Origin: an uncultured Eubacteriales bacterium
Lineage (GTDB): Bacteria; Bacillota; Clostridia; Christensenellales; CAG-138
Assembly (NCBI GenBank): GCA_900546845.1
Contig: UREK01000005.1
Coordinates: 1-64,000 of the forward strand
Direction: 5' to 3'
DNA length: 64,000 bases
Under the pieces are notes generated by a model. That model ran no database searches. It was not told where the DNA came from and worked only from the letters and a program-made list of their open reading frames with translations. The translations under genes were made by a program, and so were the position numbers. Numbering within the stretch: the first letter of the stretch is position 1; each line of letters opens with the position of its first letter. Of the stretch, positions 18,410 through 26,342 are shown piece after piece.

Positions 18410-18438
18410 TTGACTTTGTCACGCGCTTACCGTATAAT
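18410..18438 (+). promoter_or_regulatory. rpsU promoter
   Basis: TTGACT (18410-18415), 17 bases, TATAAT (18433-18438). This close match to consensus suggests strong expression of ribosomal protein S21. Confidence 0.88.
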
Positions 18439-18512
18439 TGCTTTGTGTTTCGGTAGTCCTTATGCGATGGCAACGGCACGGTGTGCTATGTTGCGGTAAG
18501 AGGGGAGGGAAA

Positions 18513-18686
18513 ATGATGGAAATTCGTGTAGGCGAAAACGAGTCCCTGGAAAGTGCTCTTAAACGGTTTAAACGGAAATGCGCACGCTCCGGCGTCCTTG
18601 CTGAGGTCCGCAGGCGCGAGCACTATGAGAAGCCCAGCGTAAAGCGCAAGAAGAAGGCGGAAGCTGCCAGAAAGCGCAAGTATTGA
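18513..18686 (+). CDS. rpsU: 30S ribosomal protein S21
   Basis: 57-residue basic ribosomal protein of the small subunit near the mRNA exit region. EIRVGENESLESALKRFKRKC and the Lys/Arg-rich tail are diagnostic. The start is the first of two tandem ATGs (18513 and 18516), after AGGGGAGGG; either could be used. It has its own strong promoter and a terminator at 18767. Confidence 0.97.
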   Translation: MMEIRVGENESLESALKRFKRKCARSGVLAEVRRREHYEKPSVKRKKKAEAARKRKY

Positions 18687-18766
18687 TTCTCATGGCAAAC
18701 CTGAACTGATCCAAGCAATCGTGCTGAACGCTGTTGGAATACTTTGAAACAGGAACAAGCTCTTAC

Positions 18767-18797
18767 GACCCGGTGAAAACCGGGTCTTTTTCGTTTT
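18767..18797 (+). terminator. Terminator after rpsU
   Basis: GACCCGG, 6-base loop, CCGGGTC, then TTTTTCGTTTT. Confidence 0.9.
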
Positions 18798-18844
18798 GGA
18801 TGCCCATACGATAGAATATGAGATACCTGAGAGGGGAAACGCGC

Positions 18845-19087
18845 GTGGCTACCATCAATTTTTGCGACCTCAAGCGAAAGGAGGTCATTAATCTATGCGA
18901 CGGCGCGAGGCTTGGCTGCATCTGCGATCTGGAGATGGACGCCTGCTCCGGCGCAGTCTATGCGATCATTGTGCCCGGGCCGCCGCGCCTTTGGGGACTT
19001 CTGCGCAGCGATGAGGAACTCGTGATTCCATATAACAAGATCACGAAGATCGGGGATGATGTGATTTTGGTAGATATTGTGCTCTAA
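18845..19087 (+). CDS. YlmC/YmxH-family PRC-barrel protein
   Basis: 80-residue single-domain protein of the YlmC/YmxH family, a small PRC-barrel protein found in spore formers. CDLKRKEVINLCDGARLG, the following CDLEMDACSGAV, IVPGP and IPYNKITKIGDDVILVDI match the family along its whole length. I choose GTG 18845, with GAGAGGGG 8 bases upstream, giving the usual N-terminus; an ATG at 18818 is in frame but poorly placed. Family members are transcribed during sporulation in Bacillus, and their role is not settled. nrdR follows with its own promoter. Confidence 0.87.
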   Translation: MATINFCDLKRKEVINLCDGARLGCICDLEMDACSGAVYAIIVPGPPRLWGLLRSDEELVIPYNKITKIGDDVILVDIVL

Positions 19088-19114
19088 AACCGGCCATGCT
19101 TCGTCATGTAGGGA

Positions 19115-19143
19115 TGGATATACACTACATGTTGTGGTATAAT
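19115..19143 (+). promoter_or_regulatory. nrdR promoter with embedded NrdR-box-like palindrome
   Basis: TGGATA (19115-19120), 17 bases, TATAAT (19138-19143). The spacer is almost filled by ACACTACATGTTGTGG (19122-19137), which agrees with the NrdR-box consensus at 13 of 16 positions. NrdR would bind between the -35 and -10 of its own gene. The consensus is established knowledge; autoregulation here is inference. Confidence 0.65.
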
Positions 19144-19172
19144 ACCAAAAAATCTACATGGAGGTTGCGGGA

Positions 19173-19628
19173 ATGAAATGTCGGTATTGCCTCGGCACGG
19201 AAAGCAAAGTTGTGGATTCGCGTCCAACGGACGATGGAACCAGCATCCGCCGCAGGCGGGAGTGCATTTCCTGCGGGAAACGGTTCACCACGTATGAAAA
19301 AATTGAAGAGATCCCGATCATGGTGGTGAAGAAGGACGGTCGCAGGGAGGCGTTCGACAGCACAAAGATCCTGGCGGGCATCCGAAAATCCTGCGAAAAA
19401 CGGCCTGTTTCCGCGGCGGATCAGGACAAGCTTGTAGACGAGGTCGTCCGCGAGGTGTTCAACACACTGGAGCAGGAGGTCACAAGCAAATATATCGGCG
19501 AGCTCGTGATGAAAGGCCTTAAGCGGCTTGACGAGGTTTCCTACGTGCGCTTTGCTTCTGTATACCGCCAGTTCAAGGACATTAACACGTTTATGGAAGA
19601 ACTCAAGCTTCTTTTGGAGGAATCCTGA
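19173..19628 (+). CDS. nrdR: Transcriptional repressor NrdR
   Basis: 151-residue regulator of ribonucleotide reductase genes. The zinc ribbon uses Cys3, Cys6, Cys31 and Cys34; an ATP-cone domain (about 46-136, IMVVKKDGRREAFDSTKIL) senses dATP and ATP. I take the ATG at 19173, which follows GGAGG by 8 bases and gives the family's MKCRYC start; the in-frame ATG at 19158 lies inside that site. Ribonucleotide reductase genes are not in the window. pgeF starts immediately after its stop. Confidence 0.97.
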   Translation: MKCRYCLGTESKVVDSRPTDDGTSIRRRRECISCGKRFTTYEKIEEIPIMVVKKDGRREAFDSTKILAGIRKSCEKRPVSAADQDKLVDEVVREVFNTLEQEVTSKYIGELVMKGLKRLDEVSYVRFASVYRQFKDINTFMEELKLLLEES

Positions 19629-20483
19629 GTGCGGCAAGCGGAATACGAAGCGCTTTGGGCGCGGATGCGGCACGGCTACGAATATGGGGAAACGGACGGC
19701 GTAGGCTTTTTCCAGGCGGCGTCGCTTGCTGGCATGCCCGGGCTCGTACACGGTTTCACAGCGCGCAAGGGCGGCGTAAGCGCGCCGCCGTTTGACACGC
19801 TCAACCTCGCTTTTGGGAAAACAGAGCCGCGGGATACGCCGGAAAACGTGCGCCGCAATTTTGAGATATTCTGCGCTGCCGCGGGCCTTGCATATGATTC
19901 GCTCTGCATCATCGAATTCGAACACGGCGCGAACGTGGCCGTGGTATCCCGGGCGGACTGTGGGCGTGGATTCGCGCGTGCGGCGCTGCCGCCCTGCGAC
20001 GGGCTTGTGACGAACGACCCGGAGGTGACGCTCATTTCCTCCCATGCGGATTGCGGCGCGTTTTTTCTTTATGACCCCGTGCGCCGGGCCGTGGGCATCG
20101 CGCACGCGGGCTGGAAGGGAATGCTCGGCCGCATCGGCAAAAATCTCGTCGCTGCAATGCGTCGGGAATATGGCAGCGACCCGGAGGACATCATCGCCTC
20201 AAACGGGCCGTGCATCTGCCGAGGGTGCTATGAGGTGGACGAAGCGCTTGCCACGCGGTTTGAAGCGGAATTTGGCCTCGCGTGCAGCGTTCCCGGCAAG
20301 CTGGGGAAGCGCCAGCTCGATCTGGAAATCCCCGCGGCGGTGCAGCTTTTGGAAGCGGGCCTTTTGCCGGAGCACATCACCCTGATGCATGCCTGCACGT
20401 ATGAAATGCCGGAGCTGCTGTTCTCCCACCGCCGCGTGCGCGGGAAAACAGGCGATATGGCGGGTTTTATCAAACTTGTATAA
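19629..20483 (+). CDS. pgeF: PgeF/YfiH-family purine nucleoside phosphorylase (laccase-like)
   Basis: 284-residue DUF152 protein. The family's metal-binding pattern is visible: HGFTARKGGVS near the N-terminus, SSHADCGAFFLYDP, IAHAGWKG and NGPCICRGCYEV. Family members are zinc or copper enzymes with purine nucleoside phosphorylase and adenosine deaminase activity; some edit peptidoglycan precursors. It starts with GTG one base after the nrdR stop, with GGAGG 9 bases upstream, so it is probably coupled to nrdR. A terminator follows at 20505. Confidence 0.92.
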   Translation: MRQAEYEALWARMRHGYEYGETDGVGFFQAASLAGMPGLVHGFTARKGGVSAPPFDTLNLAFGKTEPRDTPENVRRNFEIFCAAAGLAYDSLCIIEFEHGANVAVVSRADCGRGFARAALPPCDGLVTNDPEVTLISSHADCGAFFLYDPVRRAVGIAHAGWKGMLGRIGKNLVAAMRREYGSDPEDIIASNGPCICRGCYEVDEALATRFEAEFGLACSVPGKLGKRQLDLEIPAAVQLLEAGLLPEHITLMHACTYEMPELLFSHRRVRGKTGDMAGFIKLV

Positions 20484-20504
20484 ATTTGCTTTGCGTAGCT
20501 TTCA

Positions 20505-20550
20505 CCCCATCGGGGCATGCTGTAGGCATGATCGATGGGGCTTTTGTTTT
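20505..20550 (+). terminator. Terminator after pgeF
   Basis: CCCCATCG (20505-20512) pairs with CGATGGGG (20533-20540), with an inner CATGC/GCATG stem, followed by CTTTTGTTTT. Confidence 0.85.
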
Positions 20551-20579
20551 GTAAAACTAGCCCAAAGGTGGTGTTTGTA

Positions 20580-21035
20580 ATGCAGATATATGAGAGCCTT
20601 TGCGCGTGCGCAATCATCGCCGCCGCGAGCGGTACGCTCTGCCGCGCCTGCGCGCGCCTTTTTATCCGCCCGTTTGCGCTCGCTTATGCGGGGGCGGTTC
20701 TTTTGCTGCTCGGCCGGTTTTCCATCGTGCCGCTGGCGGAGTTCCGCTGCAATGCGGCCGCCCTCTTTTTCCCTGCGTATTTTTTGATCCAGGCCGTGGA
20801 CTGCCGCCGGCAAAATCCGCAGGAAGCGTCCACGTGGCGCGCGCTCTTCGTTGCGGCGCTGCTCCCGCTCGGCTGGATGCTCGCGGCCGCGCTTGTGGAG
20901 CTATTGCAGGCGGATTACGCCGCCGTAAACCTTGGCGCTGTCGCGCTTCGCAACGCCCAGGCCGTCCTTTGCGCGCTGGTGTTTTGCAGCATGCTGCTCC
21001 GCGCGTCGCTGCGCGCAAGGCGCAGGCCGGCATAA
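20580..21035 (+). CDS. Membrane protein of unknown function ahead of spoIIIAA
   Basis: 151-residue protein with four or five hydrophobic segments (about 10-25, 35-52, 60-75, 88-110, 125-142) and a basic C-terminal tail ending RASLRARRRPA. I do not recognise the family. ATG 20580 follows AAAGGTGGTG; a longer in-frame reading from 20535 would begin within the pgeF terminator. The spoIIIA operon begins 138 bases downstream on the same strand, so it may be a sporulation membrane protein, but only position suggests this. No catalytic motif is visible. Confidence 0.72.
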   Translation: MQIYESLCACAIIAAASGTLCRACARLFIRPFALAYAGAVLLLLGRFSIVPLAEFRCNAAALFFPAYFLIQAVDCRRQNPQEASTWRALFVAALLPLGWMLAAALVELLQADYAAVNLGAVALRNAQAVLCALVFCSMLLRASLRARRRPA

Positions 21036-21173
21036 GCGCTTTCCGCAGAGCGGCTCAGCTTTAAGCTTCCAAGATTATACAACTTCATAATTCGCACCGC
21101 GTGCAAAAGCTCTTTCGGTTCTGTTTGGGCAAGCCTGTACATATCATAGAACAAAATGGGAGGACAGGCAGCG

Positions 21174-22106
21174 ATGGAAGAAAACGGGAACAGGCCGATC
21201 AAAGAGCTTTTGCGCGTTTTGCCTACGCGCCTGCGCACGGCTGTGCTGGATGCGGGCACGGATGGGCTGGAGGAAATCCGCGTGCGCGCGGGGCGGCCGG
21301 TGCAGCTTTTGTATGCGCAACGGGAACGGATGCTCTCACTTATCGCGGACGAGTGCTTTTGCGCCCTCCTTTTGGAAAGCCTGTGCGAGCATTCCGCCTA
21401 TGCGCGGGAAGCGGAGCTCCGGGAAGGATTCCTGACGCTGCGCGGCGGCTGCCGCATCGGCGTTTCCGGCCGCGTTGCGCTTTCGGACGGAAAAATTTCA
21501 CACATGGCGCAGATCGCTTCCTTCAGCCTGCGCATCGCGCGGGAACATAAAGGCTGTGCGGAAGCGGCGCTTCCGCTGTTGCTCGACCGAGCCGGGCTGC
21601 CCGTGCCGACGCTTTTGCTTTCGCCGCCCGGCGCGGGCAAGACCACGCTCCTGCGTGATACGGCGCGCCTGCTTTCGGATGGGAATGCCGGGCGGCGGGG
21701 GTTCAAGGTGGCGATCGCGGACGAACGCGGTGAGCTCGCGGGCGCGAACGGCGGTGTGCCGCTGATGGATGTCGGCCTCCGCACGGACGTGATGGACGGA
21801 TGCCCAAAGGCAGAAGCGATGGAGCGGATGCTCCGGAGCATGTCGCCGGAAATCATCGTGACGGATGAGATCGGGAGCGCCGCCGACGCGGAGGCGGTGT
21901 GCCGGGCGTCCGCTGGCGGCATATGTGTGATCGCATCCGCACATGCGGGGAGCATTGCAGACGCGGCGCGCAAACCATACCTCGCGCCACTGCTGCAAAA
22001 CGGCTGCTTCCACCAGGCGCTGCTGCTTGCAAGGCGCGGAAGAGAGCTCAGCCTCCGCGCGTATCCCTGCGGGGGGGCGTTGCCCTGCGGAGGGATCACG
22101 ATATGA
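21174..22106 (+). CDS. spoIIIAA: Stage III sporulation ATPase SpoIIIAA
   Basis: 310-residue secretion-type ATPase related to type II/IV secretion motors. The Walker A motif is PPGAGKTTLLRD (about 149-160), with ADERGEL downstream and VTDEIGSAADAEAV as the Walker B region. It is thought to power the SpoIIIA-SpoIIQ channel between mother cell and forespore. ATG 21174 has GGAGG 10 bases upstream. This first gene of a complete AA-AH operon overlaps spoIIIAB by ATGA. Expression by sigma-E is expected from the family; I could not identify a clear sigma-E promoter. Confidence 0.96.
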   Translation: MEENGNRPIKELLRVLPTRLRTAVLDAGTDGLEEIRVRAGRPVQLLYAQRERMLSLIADECFCALLLESLCEHSAYAREAELREGFLTLRGGCRIGVSGRVALSDGKISHMAQIASFSLRIAREHKGCAEAALPLLLDRAGLPVPTLLLSPPGAGKTTLLRDTARLLSDGNAGRRGFKVAIADERGELAGANGGVPLMDVGLRTDVMDGCPKAEAMERMLRSMSPEIIVTDEIGSAADAEAVCRASAGGICVIASAHAGSIADAARKPYLAPLLQNGCFHQALLLARRGRELSLRAYPCGGALPCGGITI

Positions 22107-22612
22107 GCGCGTTGCTTGCGGTCGCTCTGTTCTGCGTTTGCGTGTTCTTGGGCAACGGGAAGGCCGGTGCGCTCCGGGCGCGCAAACAGACGCTTACGGC
22201 TATGGATGCGGATATCCGCCGCCTTGCGGAGCGGATGGGGCTGCGCCCCGCCCCGCTTGCAGCGCTGCTGGCGCAATTCGAACCGCGCACCGAAGCGTTC
22301 TGGGAAATCTTTTCCGGCAAGCTCGGCGGGGAAGCGCCTGTGGCGGAGCTTTGGCGGGCGGCGCTTGCGGAGGCGGCGGAGGCGCGCAACGGTTTCGAAC
22401 TGCTCAGCGCGGAGGAAACGGCCATCCTCGCGGAGTTCGGCCAGGGGCTCGGCGGGATCGGGCTCGCAGCGCAGAGCGCGAACGCGGCGCTCGCCTGCAA
22501 GCGACTTTCGGAGCGCATTGCGGCGCTCGACGCGGAGCTTGCGAAAAAAGGGAAGCTGTATGAATCGCTCGGCGTGCTTTCCGGCCTTGCGCTTGCGCTC
22601 CTTGTGATATGA
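22103..22612 (+). CDS. spoIIIAB: Stage III sporulation protein AB
   Basis: 169-residue membrane-anchored protein resembling GspF-type secretion components. A hydrophobic N-terminus (SALLAVALFCVCVFLG) and a C-terminal hydrophobic helix (LGVLSGLALALLVI) flank a helical soluble region with GLGGIGLAAQSANAALACKRL, close to the family's conserved C-terminal part. The start overlaps the spoIIIAA stop. Length matches other SpoIIIAB proteins. Confidence 0.92.
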   Translation: MSALLAVALFCVCVFLGNGKAGALRARKQTLTAMDADIRRLAERMGLRPAPLAALLAQFEPRTEAFWEIFSGKLGGEAPVAELWRAALAEAAEARNGFELLSAEETAILAEFGQGLGGIGLAAQSANAALACKRLSERIAALDAELAKKGKLYESLGVLSGLALALLVI

Positions 22613-22621
22613 GGGAAAAAG

Positions 22622-22819
22622 ATGGGGATTGAAATCGTATTCAAAATCGCAGGCATCGGCATCCTGATCGCAATTATTTGCCAGCTGCTCAAGCAGACCG
22701 GACGCGATGACATGGCGATGCTCGCGGCACTCGCGGGGCTTGTCATCACGCTGATGATGGTGATTGACCTCATCGGGACGCTGTTTGACAGTGTGAAGCA
22801 GATCTTTCAGCTATATTGA
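22622..22819 (+). CDS. spoIIIAC: Stage III sporulation protein AC
   Basis: 65-residue protein with two transmembrane helices (about 5-20 and 32-60). VFKIAGIGILIAIICQLLKQ followed by Gly-Arg-Asp-Asp is the conserved family N-terminus. It is part of the channel base with SpoIIIAD. It is preceded by a GAGGGAAAAAG-type site 9 bases after spoIIIAB. Confidence 0.95.
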   Translation: MGIEIVFKIAGIGILIAIICQLLKQTGRDDMAMLAALAGLVITLMMVIDLIGTLFDSVKQIFQLY

Positions 22820-22840
22820 TTTGATAGAGGAGGAGATGGC

Positions 22841-23242
22841 ATGACGGTCTTTAAGGTCGTAGGCGTAGCGCTTGTGGCGGTAGCGACTTCCCTGGTGCTG
22901 CGCGCCTACCGGCCGGAGCTTGGGCTGCAGATCGCTGTTGCGGCAGGCGTGCTGATCCTCGTGCTGACGCTTGACGAGCTTGCGGCTATGTCCGGCTTTC
23001 TCGGGGATGTGCTCGGGCGCTTTCAAATCGATACAGGATACCTGAAGGTGATGCTCAAGGTGATTGGCGTAGCGTATCTGGCGCAATTTGCAGCAGATCT
23101 TTGCCGGGATGCGGGTGAGGGCGCCGTCGCGGGCAAGGTAGAGCTGGCCGGGCGCGTGCTGATCCTCGCCCTGTGCCTGCCGGTGCTCGCAGCGATCCTG
23201 GAGCTGGTCAGCAGCATCCTCTCCACCCATGCGGCAGCGTAG
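22841..23242 (+). CDS. spoIIIAD: Stage III sporulation protein AD
   Basis: 133-residue membrane protein with four predicted helices, related to SpoIIIAC. The N-terminal TVFKVVGVALVAV and GYLKVMLKVIGVAYLAQFA match the family. Start ATG 22841 follows AGAGGAGGAGA. Its 3' end overlaps spoIIIAE by 14 bases, so their translation is coupled. Confidence 0.95.
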   Translation: MTVFKVVGVALVAVATSLVLRAYRPELGLQIAVAAGVLILVLTLDELAAMSGFLGDVLGRFQIDTGYLKVMLKVIGVAYLAQFAADLCRDAGEGAVAGKVELAGRVLILALCLPVLAAILELVSSILSTHAAA

Positions 23243-24380
23243 GATCGCGTTGCTGCTGATCGGGCTGCTCTGCGCGCTCCTGCCCGCTGCCGCCCATGCG
23301 GAAGAACTCCCGCAGGAAAGCGCGGACCAGCTGGCGGCATATGACCTCGGTGCATGGGAAGCGTATTACCAAAGCCTGCCGGAAAGTGTTCGCTCAATCT
23401 GGGATGGCGCAGACCTCACGGCGATCGTGGAGCGCATCGCGGCCGGGGAAGGGCTCTCATACGAGAACATCCTCGCAGCGCTTGGAAACGCGGCCCTGTA
23501 TGCGCTGCGGGAGAGCATGGGGGCATATGCATCGCTAATCGGCGTGGCGCTCATCTCCTGCGTAGCGGAGATCCTCTGCGGCGGCCGGGAGGGGATTGGC
23601 GAAACGGTGAGTATCCTCTGCTTCGGGATGAGCGCGGCGACAGTATCCTATGCGCTGATGCAGCAGGTTGCTGTGGCGCGCGCGGCGATCGAGGCGCTCT
23701 GCGCTTTTATGGAGATTGCGACGCCGGTGCTTTCCTTCGCGCTCGCAGCAGTGGGCAGCGTAACGCTCAGCGGCGCAGTACAGCCAACGATGGCGTTTTT
23801 GAGCACCACCATCGCCGGCGTGTTCAAGACCGTCATCCTGCCGCTTACGGTGGCGGGCGGCGCGGCGGTGATCGTCGGCGGCCTCACGCAGCGGATGGGG
23901 CTAACGCAGCTGCACAAATTTATCAAATCCGCTGTGAAATGGCTTACGGGCGCGGTGTTTACGATTTATTTCGGGATCGTGGCGTTACAGGGCCTGAGCA
24001 TGGGCGGCGCGGATAGCCTTGCTTTGCGTGCGGCAAAGTATACGCTCGATAAGAGCGTGCCGATCGTCGGCAGTGCCGCTTCCGGTACGCTCGAAACGGT
24101 GCTTGGGAGTGCGGCGCTCATCAAAAACGCTGTGGGCGCGGCTGCGATGCTCATCATTGTCGGCGTGGCGCTCTCCCCGCTTTTGCAGATTGCCTGCGCG
24201 GGGCTTGCGTGCAAGGGGGTAGCGGCGCTCTGTGCGCCGCTTGGCGGAGATGGACGCATTCCAAAGCTGCTGGGCGATCTTTCAGATGTCTACAACAACC
24301 TGTTTGCCGTGGTAACGGCTGTTGCGCTGATGTTCATCATCACGGCCGGGCTCGTGGTGGCGGCGGGAAACGCAGGGTAG
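23229..24380 (+). CDS. spoIIIAE: Stage III sporulation protein AE
   Basis: 383-residue polytopic membrane protein with a cleavable-looking signal (residues 1-24, ending AAAHA) and about seven further helices. ALMQQVAVARAAIEALCAFMEIA and the LSGAVQPTMAFLSTT region are typical. It is the largest membrane component of the SpoIIIA complex. The start overlaps the end of spoIIIAD. Confidence 0.96.
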   Translation: MRQRRIALLLIGLLCALLPAAAHAEELPQESADQLAAYDLGAWEAYYQSLPESVRSIWDGADLTAIVERIAAGEGLSYENILAALGNAALYALRESMGAYASLIGVALISCVAEILCGGREGIGETVSILCFGMSAATVSYALMQQVAVARAAIEALCAFMEIATPVLSFALAAVGSVTLSGAVQPTMAFLSTTIAGVFKTVILPLTVAGGAAVIVGGLTQRMGLTQLHKFIKSAVKWLTGAVFTIYFGIVALQGLSMGGADSLALRAAKYTLDKSVPIVGSAASGTLETVLGSAALIKNAVGAAAMLIIVGVALSPLLQIACAGLACKGVAALCAPLGGDGRIPKLLGDLSDVYNNLFAVVTAVALMFIITAGLVVAAGNAG

Positions 24381-24391
24381 GAGGAATTCCG

Positions 24392-24565
24392 ATGGATTGG
24401 ATCTATTCCTTTATGGAGCGGCTCGCGGCGCTCGCGGTGGTCGGCTTTACCGGGGAAGCACTGCTGCCGCGCGGTGCGATGCGTGCGAGCGCAAAGCGCG
24501 CGCTGTCGCTGATCCTGCTGCTGTATGCGGTGGAGCCGGTTTTACAGCTGCTCAAGGCCCGGTAG
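24392..24565 (+). CDS. spoIIIAF: Short SpoIIIAF-like protein
   Basis: 57-residue protein in the SpoIIIAF position. It has two hydrophobic segments (about 5-20 and 34-51), and LILLLYAVEPVLQLLK fits the family's N-terminal membrane part. Typical SpoIIIAF is around 200 residues, with a soluble domain after the two helices; here the frame stops right after the second helix and spoIIIAG begins 25 bases later. There is no room for a frameshifted remainder. Start ATG 24392 follows AGGAGG. Position makes the call; sequence alone would be weak. Confidence 0.75.
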   Translation: MDWIYSFMERLAALAVVGFTGEALLPRGAMRASAKRALSLILLLYAVEPVLQLLKAR

Positions 24566-24590
24566 GTCTTGGGGGAAAGGAGGTGTAGCG

Positions 24591-25193
24591 ATGGCGAAAC
24601 AAGGCGGACTTGCGCTCAACAAGCTGTTTGCAAAGCTTGCGGAGCGCATGAAGAAGGACAAACGCTTTGAGCTTTGCGTTTACAGCGCGCTGGTGCTCCT
24701 GGGCGTACTCATCTACGCCGCGACAACGGTCCCGAAAGGCGGAAACGTTGAACCTGCCGCGGCAAACGTGGCGGACACGATTTATTCCAGCGAGCGTGAA
24801 ACGGAGGAACGCCTTAAAAGCGTGCTTTCCTGCATCCGAGGCGCGGGCGAGGTCGAGGTGATGATCACCTACGATACGGGCGCGCAGATCGTCCCAGCGA
24901 TGAGCACGGACACGCAGACCGGCGTCACGCAAAGTTCGGGTGCGGGTTCGGAATCCATCACGGAAAACCGCACGGAATCCTCGCGGCCGGCCACGGTATC
25001 CCAAAGCGGCGGGAACGAGGCGATCGTGCTTACGGAAAAGCAGCCCGTTGTACGCGGTGTTATCGTCATTGCGGAAGGCGCGGCGGACATCGCTGTACGG
25101 ATGAATTTGCAGAACGCGGTGCGGACGGTACTCGGAGTCGAGCTTTCCTGCATCGAGGTATTTGAAATGAAAACGATTGAAAAGGGGGAATAA
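24591..25193 (+). CDS. spoIIIAG: Stage III sporulation protein AG
   Basis: 200-residue protein with one membrane helix (about 25-43) and an extracytoplasmic ring-building domain: ERLKSVLSCIRGAGEVEVMITYDTG and VRGVIVIAEGAADIAVRMNL are the conserved core, joined by a Ser/Thr/Glu-rich loop. SpoIIIAG forms a large ring in the channel. A near-perfect AAAGGAGGTG site precedes ATG 24591; the upstream in-frame ATG at 24525 is inside spoIIIAF and rejected. Confidence 0.95.
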   Translation: MAKQGGLALNKLFAKLAERMKKDKRFELCVYSALVLLGVLIYAATTVPKGGNVEPAAANVADTIYSSERETEERLKSVLSCIRGAGEVEVMITYDTGAQIVPAMSTDTQTGVTQSSGAGSESITENRTESSRPATVSQSGGNEAIVLTEKQPVVRGVIVIAEGAADIAVRMNLQNAVRTVLGVELSCIEVFEMKTIEKGE

Positions 25194-25195
25194 GC

Positions 25196-25747
25196 ATGAA
25201 ATTCGATGAAAAAAAACAAAAGTATGTCCTGATCGGCGCTCTCGCACTTTTGCTTGCGGGCGTGGTATATTGGAATTGTTCGCTCAATGCCGGACGGGAA
25301 GCGGACGCCGGGGACAGAGTGCAGCATGGGGAAAAGCTTCAGATCGAAAGCATGAACGGCGAGGGTGGCGGTACGCTCCCAGCCTCCACTGCGGGCGAGG
25401 ATTACTTTGAAGCGTTCCGGACGGAGCGCGAGAGCGTGCGCGAGCTCGAGATCGGCTATCTGGATGAGATCATTGCCACCTCGACCTCGGATGCGGAAAC
25501 GCTTGCCGACGCCCAGGCACAAAAACTTGCGCTTGTGAATAACATGGAAGCGGAGTTCACGATAGAAAGCCTGATCCGCGCGAAGGGCTTTGCAGACGCT
25601 GCCGTCACCTTCCATGGCGGGTCGGTAAACGTGATCGTGGACTGCGAAACGCTCAGCGAGGAGCAGGCTGCCCAGATTCTCGACATCGTGCGCAGCGAAA
25701 CTGGCGAGCCTGCGGAAAATGTAAAGGTGATTCCAGGCGCACAATGA
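25196..25747 (+). CDS. spoIIIAH: Stage III sporulation protein AH
   Basis: 183-residue bitopic membrane protein with a helix at about 10-27 and an extracytoplasmic ring domain that partners SpoIIQ in forespore engulfment. The YFEAFRTERESVRELEIGYLDEII segment and the VNVIVDCETLSEEQAAQILDIV segment match the family. It ends the operon. No SpoIIQ gene is in the window. Confidence 0.94.
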   Translation: MKFDEKKQKYVLIGALALLLAGVVYWNCSLNAGREADAGDRVQHGEKLQIESMNGEGGGTLPASTAGEDYFEAFRTERESVRELEIGYLDEIIATSTSDAETLADAQAQKLALVNNMEAEFTIESLIRAKGFADAAVTFHGGSVNVIVDCETLSEEQAAQILDIVRSETGEPAENVKVIPGAQ

Positions 25748-25798
25748 CGGCGGAAAAGAAAATCTTCTGTGAACTTGGGTGCTTTGATGTATCGGCGC

Positions 25799-25827
25799 TA
25801 TGCACAAACAAAAAAATCTGTTATAAT
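25799..25827 (+). promoter_or_regulatory. Candidate promoter of the Asp23 operon
   Basis: A perfect -10 TATAAT (25822-25827) lies 29 bases before the asp23-like start. The -35, TATGCA at 25799-25804 with 17-base spacing, is poor, so the element may rely on another sigma factor or an activator. Confidence 0.5.
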
Positions 25828-25856
25828 ATTTCCAAATTCAAAAGGAGGTAGTGCAC

Positions 25857-26276
25857 ATGACTCCGGATAACGAGATCACCACTGAAGTAAACGCGACCCA
25901 AGGCGGGAAAATTATCTTTGCGCCTGATGTGATTGCAACCATCGCAAGTTTTGCGGCTGCGGAAGTTGAAGGCGTGGTGGGTATGGCCGGCGGCGTCGTC
26001 GAAGGCATTACCGGTATGCTGAACGCGAAAAAGAGCATGACAAAGGGAATTAAGGTCGAGGTTGGCGAAGAAGAAGTCGCCGTGGATCTGAGCGTAATCA
26101 TCCGCTATGGCTTCAAGCTCCACGAGGTTTGCGGCAAAATCCAGACCGGCATCAAAAACGCAATCGAGACCATGACGGGCCTTCGCGTCGTGCAGGTGAA
26201 CGTATTCGTGCAATCCATCAGCTTCGACAAGCCGGAACCCAAAGCAAAACCGGCCGAAATCCAGCCTGCTGAATAA
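25857..26276 (+). CDS. Asp23/Gls24-family envelope stress protein (YloU-like)
   Basis: 139-residue Asp23-family protein. KIIFAPDVIATIASFAAAEVEGV and the later VDLSVIIRYGFKLHEVCGKIQTGI are the conserved core. Members are membrane-associated through AmaP and respond to cell-wall or alkaline stress. I take ATG 25857 after AAAGGAGG at 8 bases rather than the GTG at 25851. AmaP and DUF2273 genes follow, as in staphylococci and many Clostridia. Confidence 0.93.
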   Translation: MTPDNEITTEVNATQGGKIIFAPDVIATIASFAAAEVEGVVGMAGGVVEGITGMLNAKKSMTKGIKVEVGEEEVAVDLSVIIRYGFKLHEVCGKIQTGIKNAIETMTGLRVVQVNVFVQSISFDKPEPKAKPAEIQPAE

Positions 26277-26342
26277 GCGGCAATGCTTGAAAGCGCCGTC
26301 GGCTTTCCGGCGGCGCCTGAAACACCAAAGGAGAATCGCGTC

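Noticed and set aside
21036..21173. Sigma-E promoter for the spoIIIA operon
   Set aside because: CATATCAT and CATAGAAC resemble the -10, but no matching -35 lies at the right distance.
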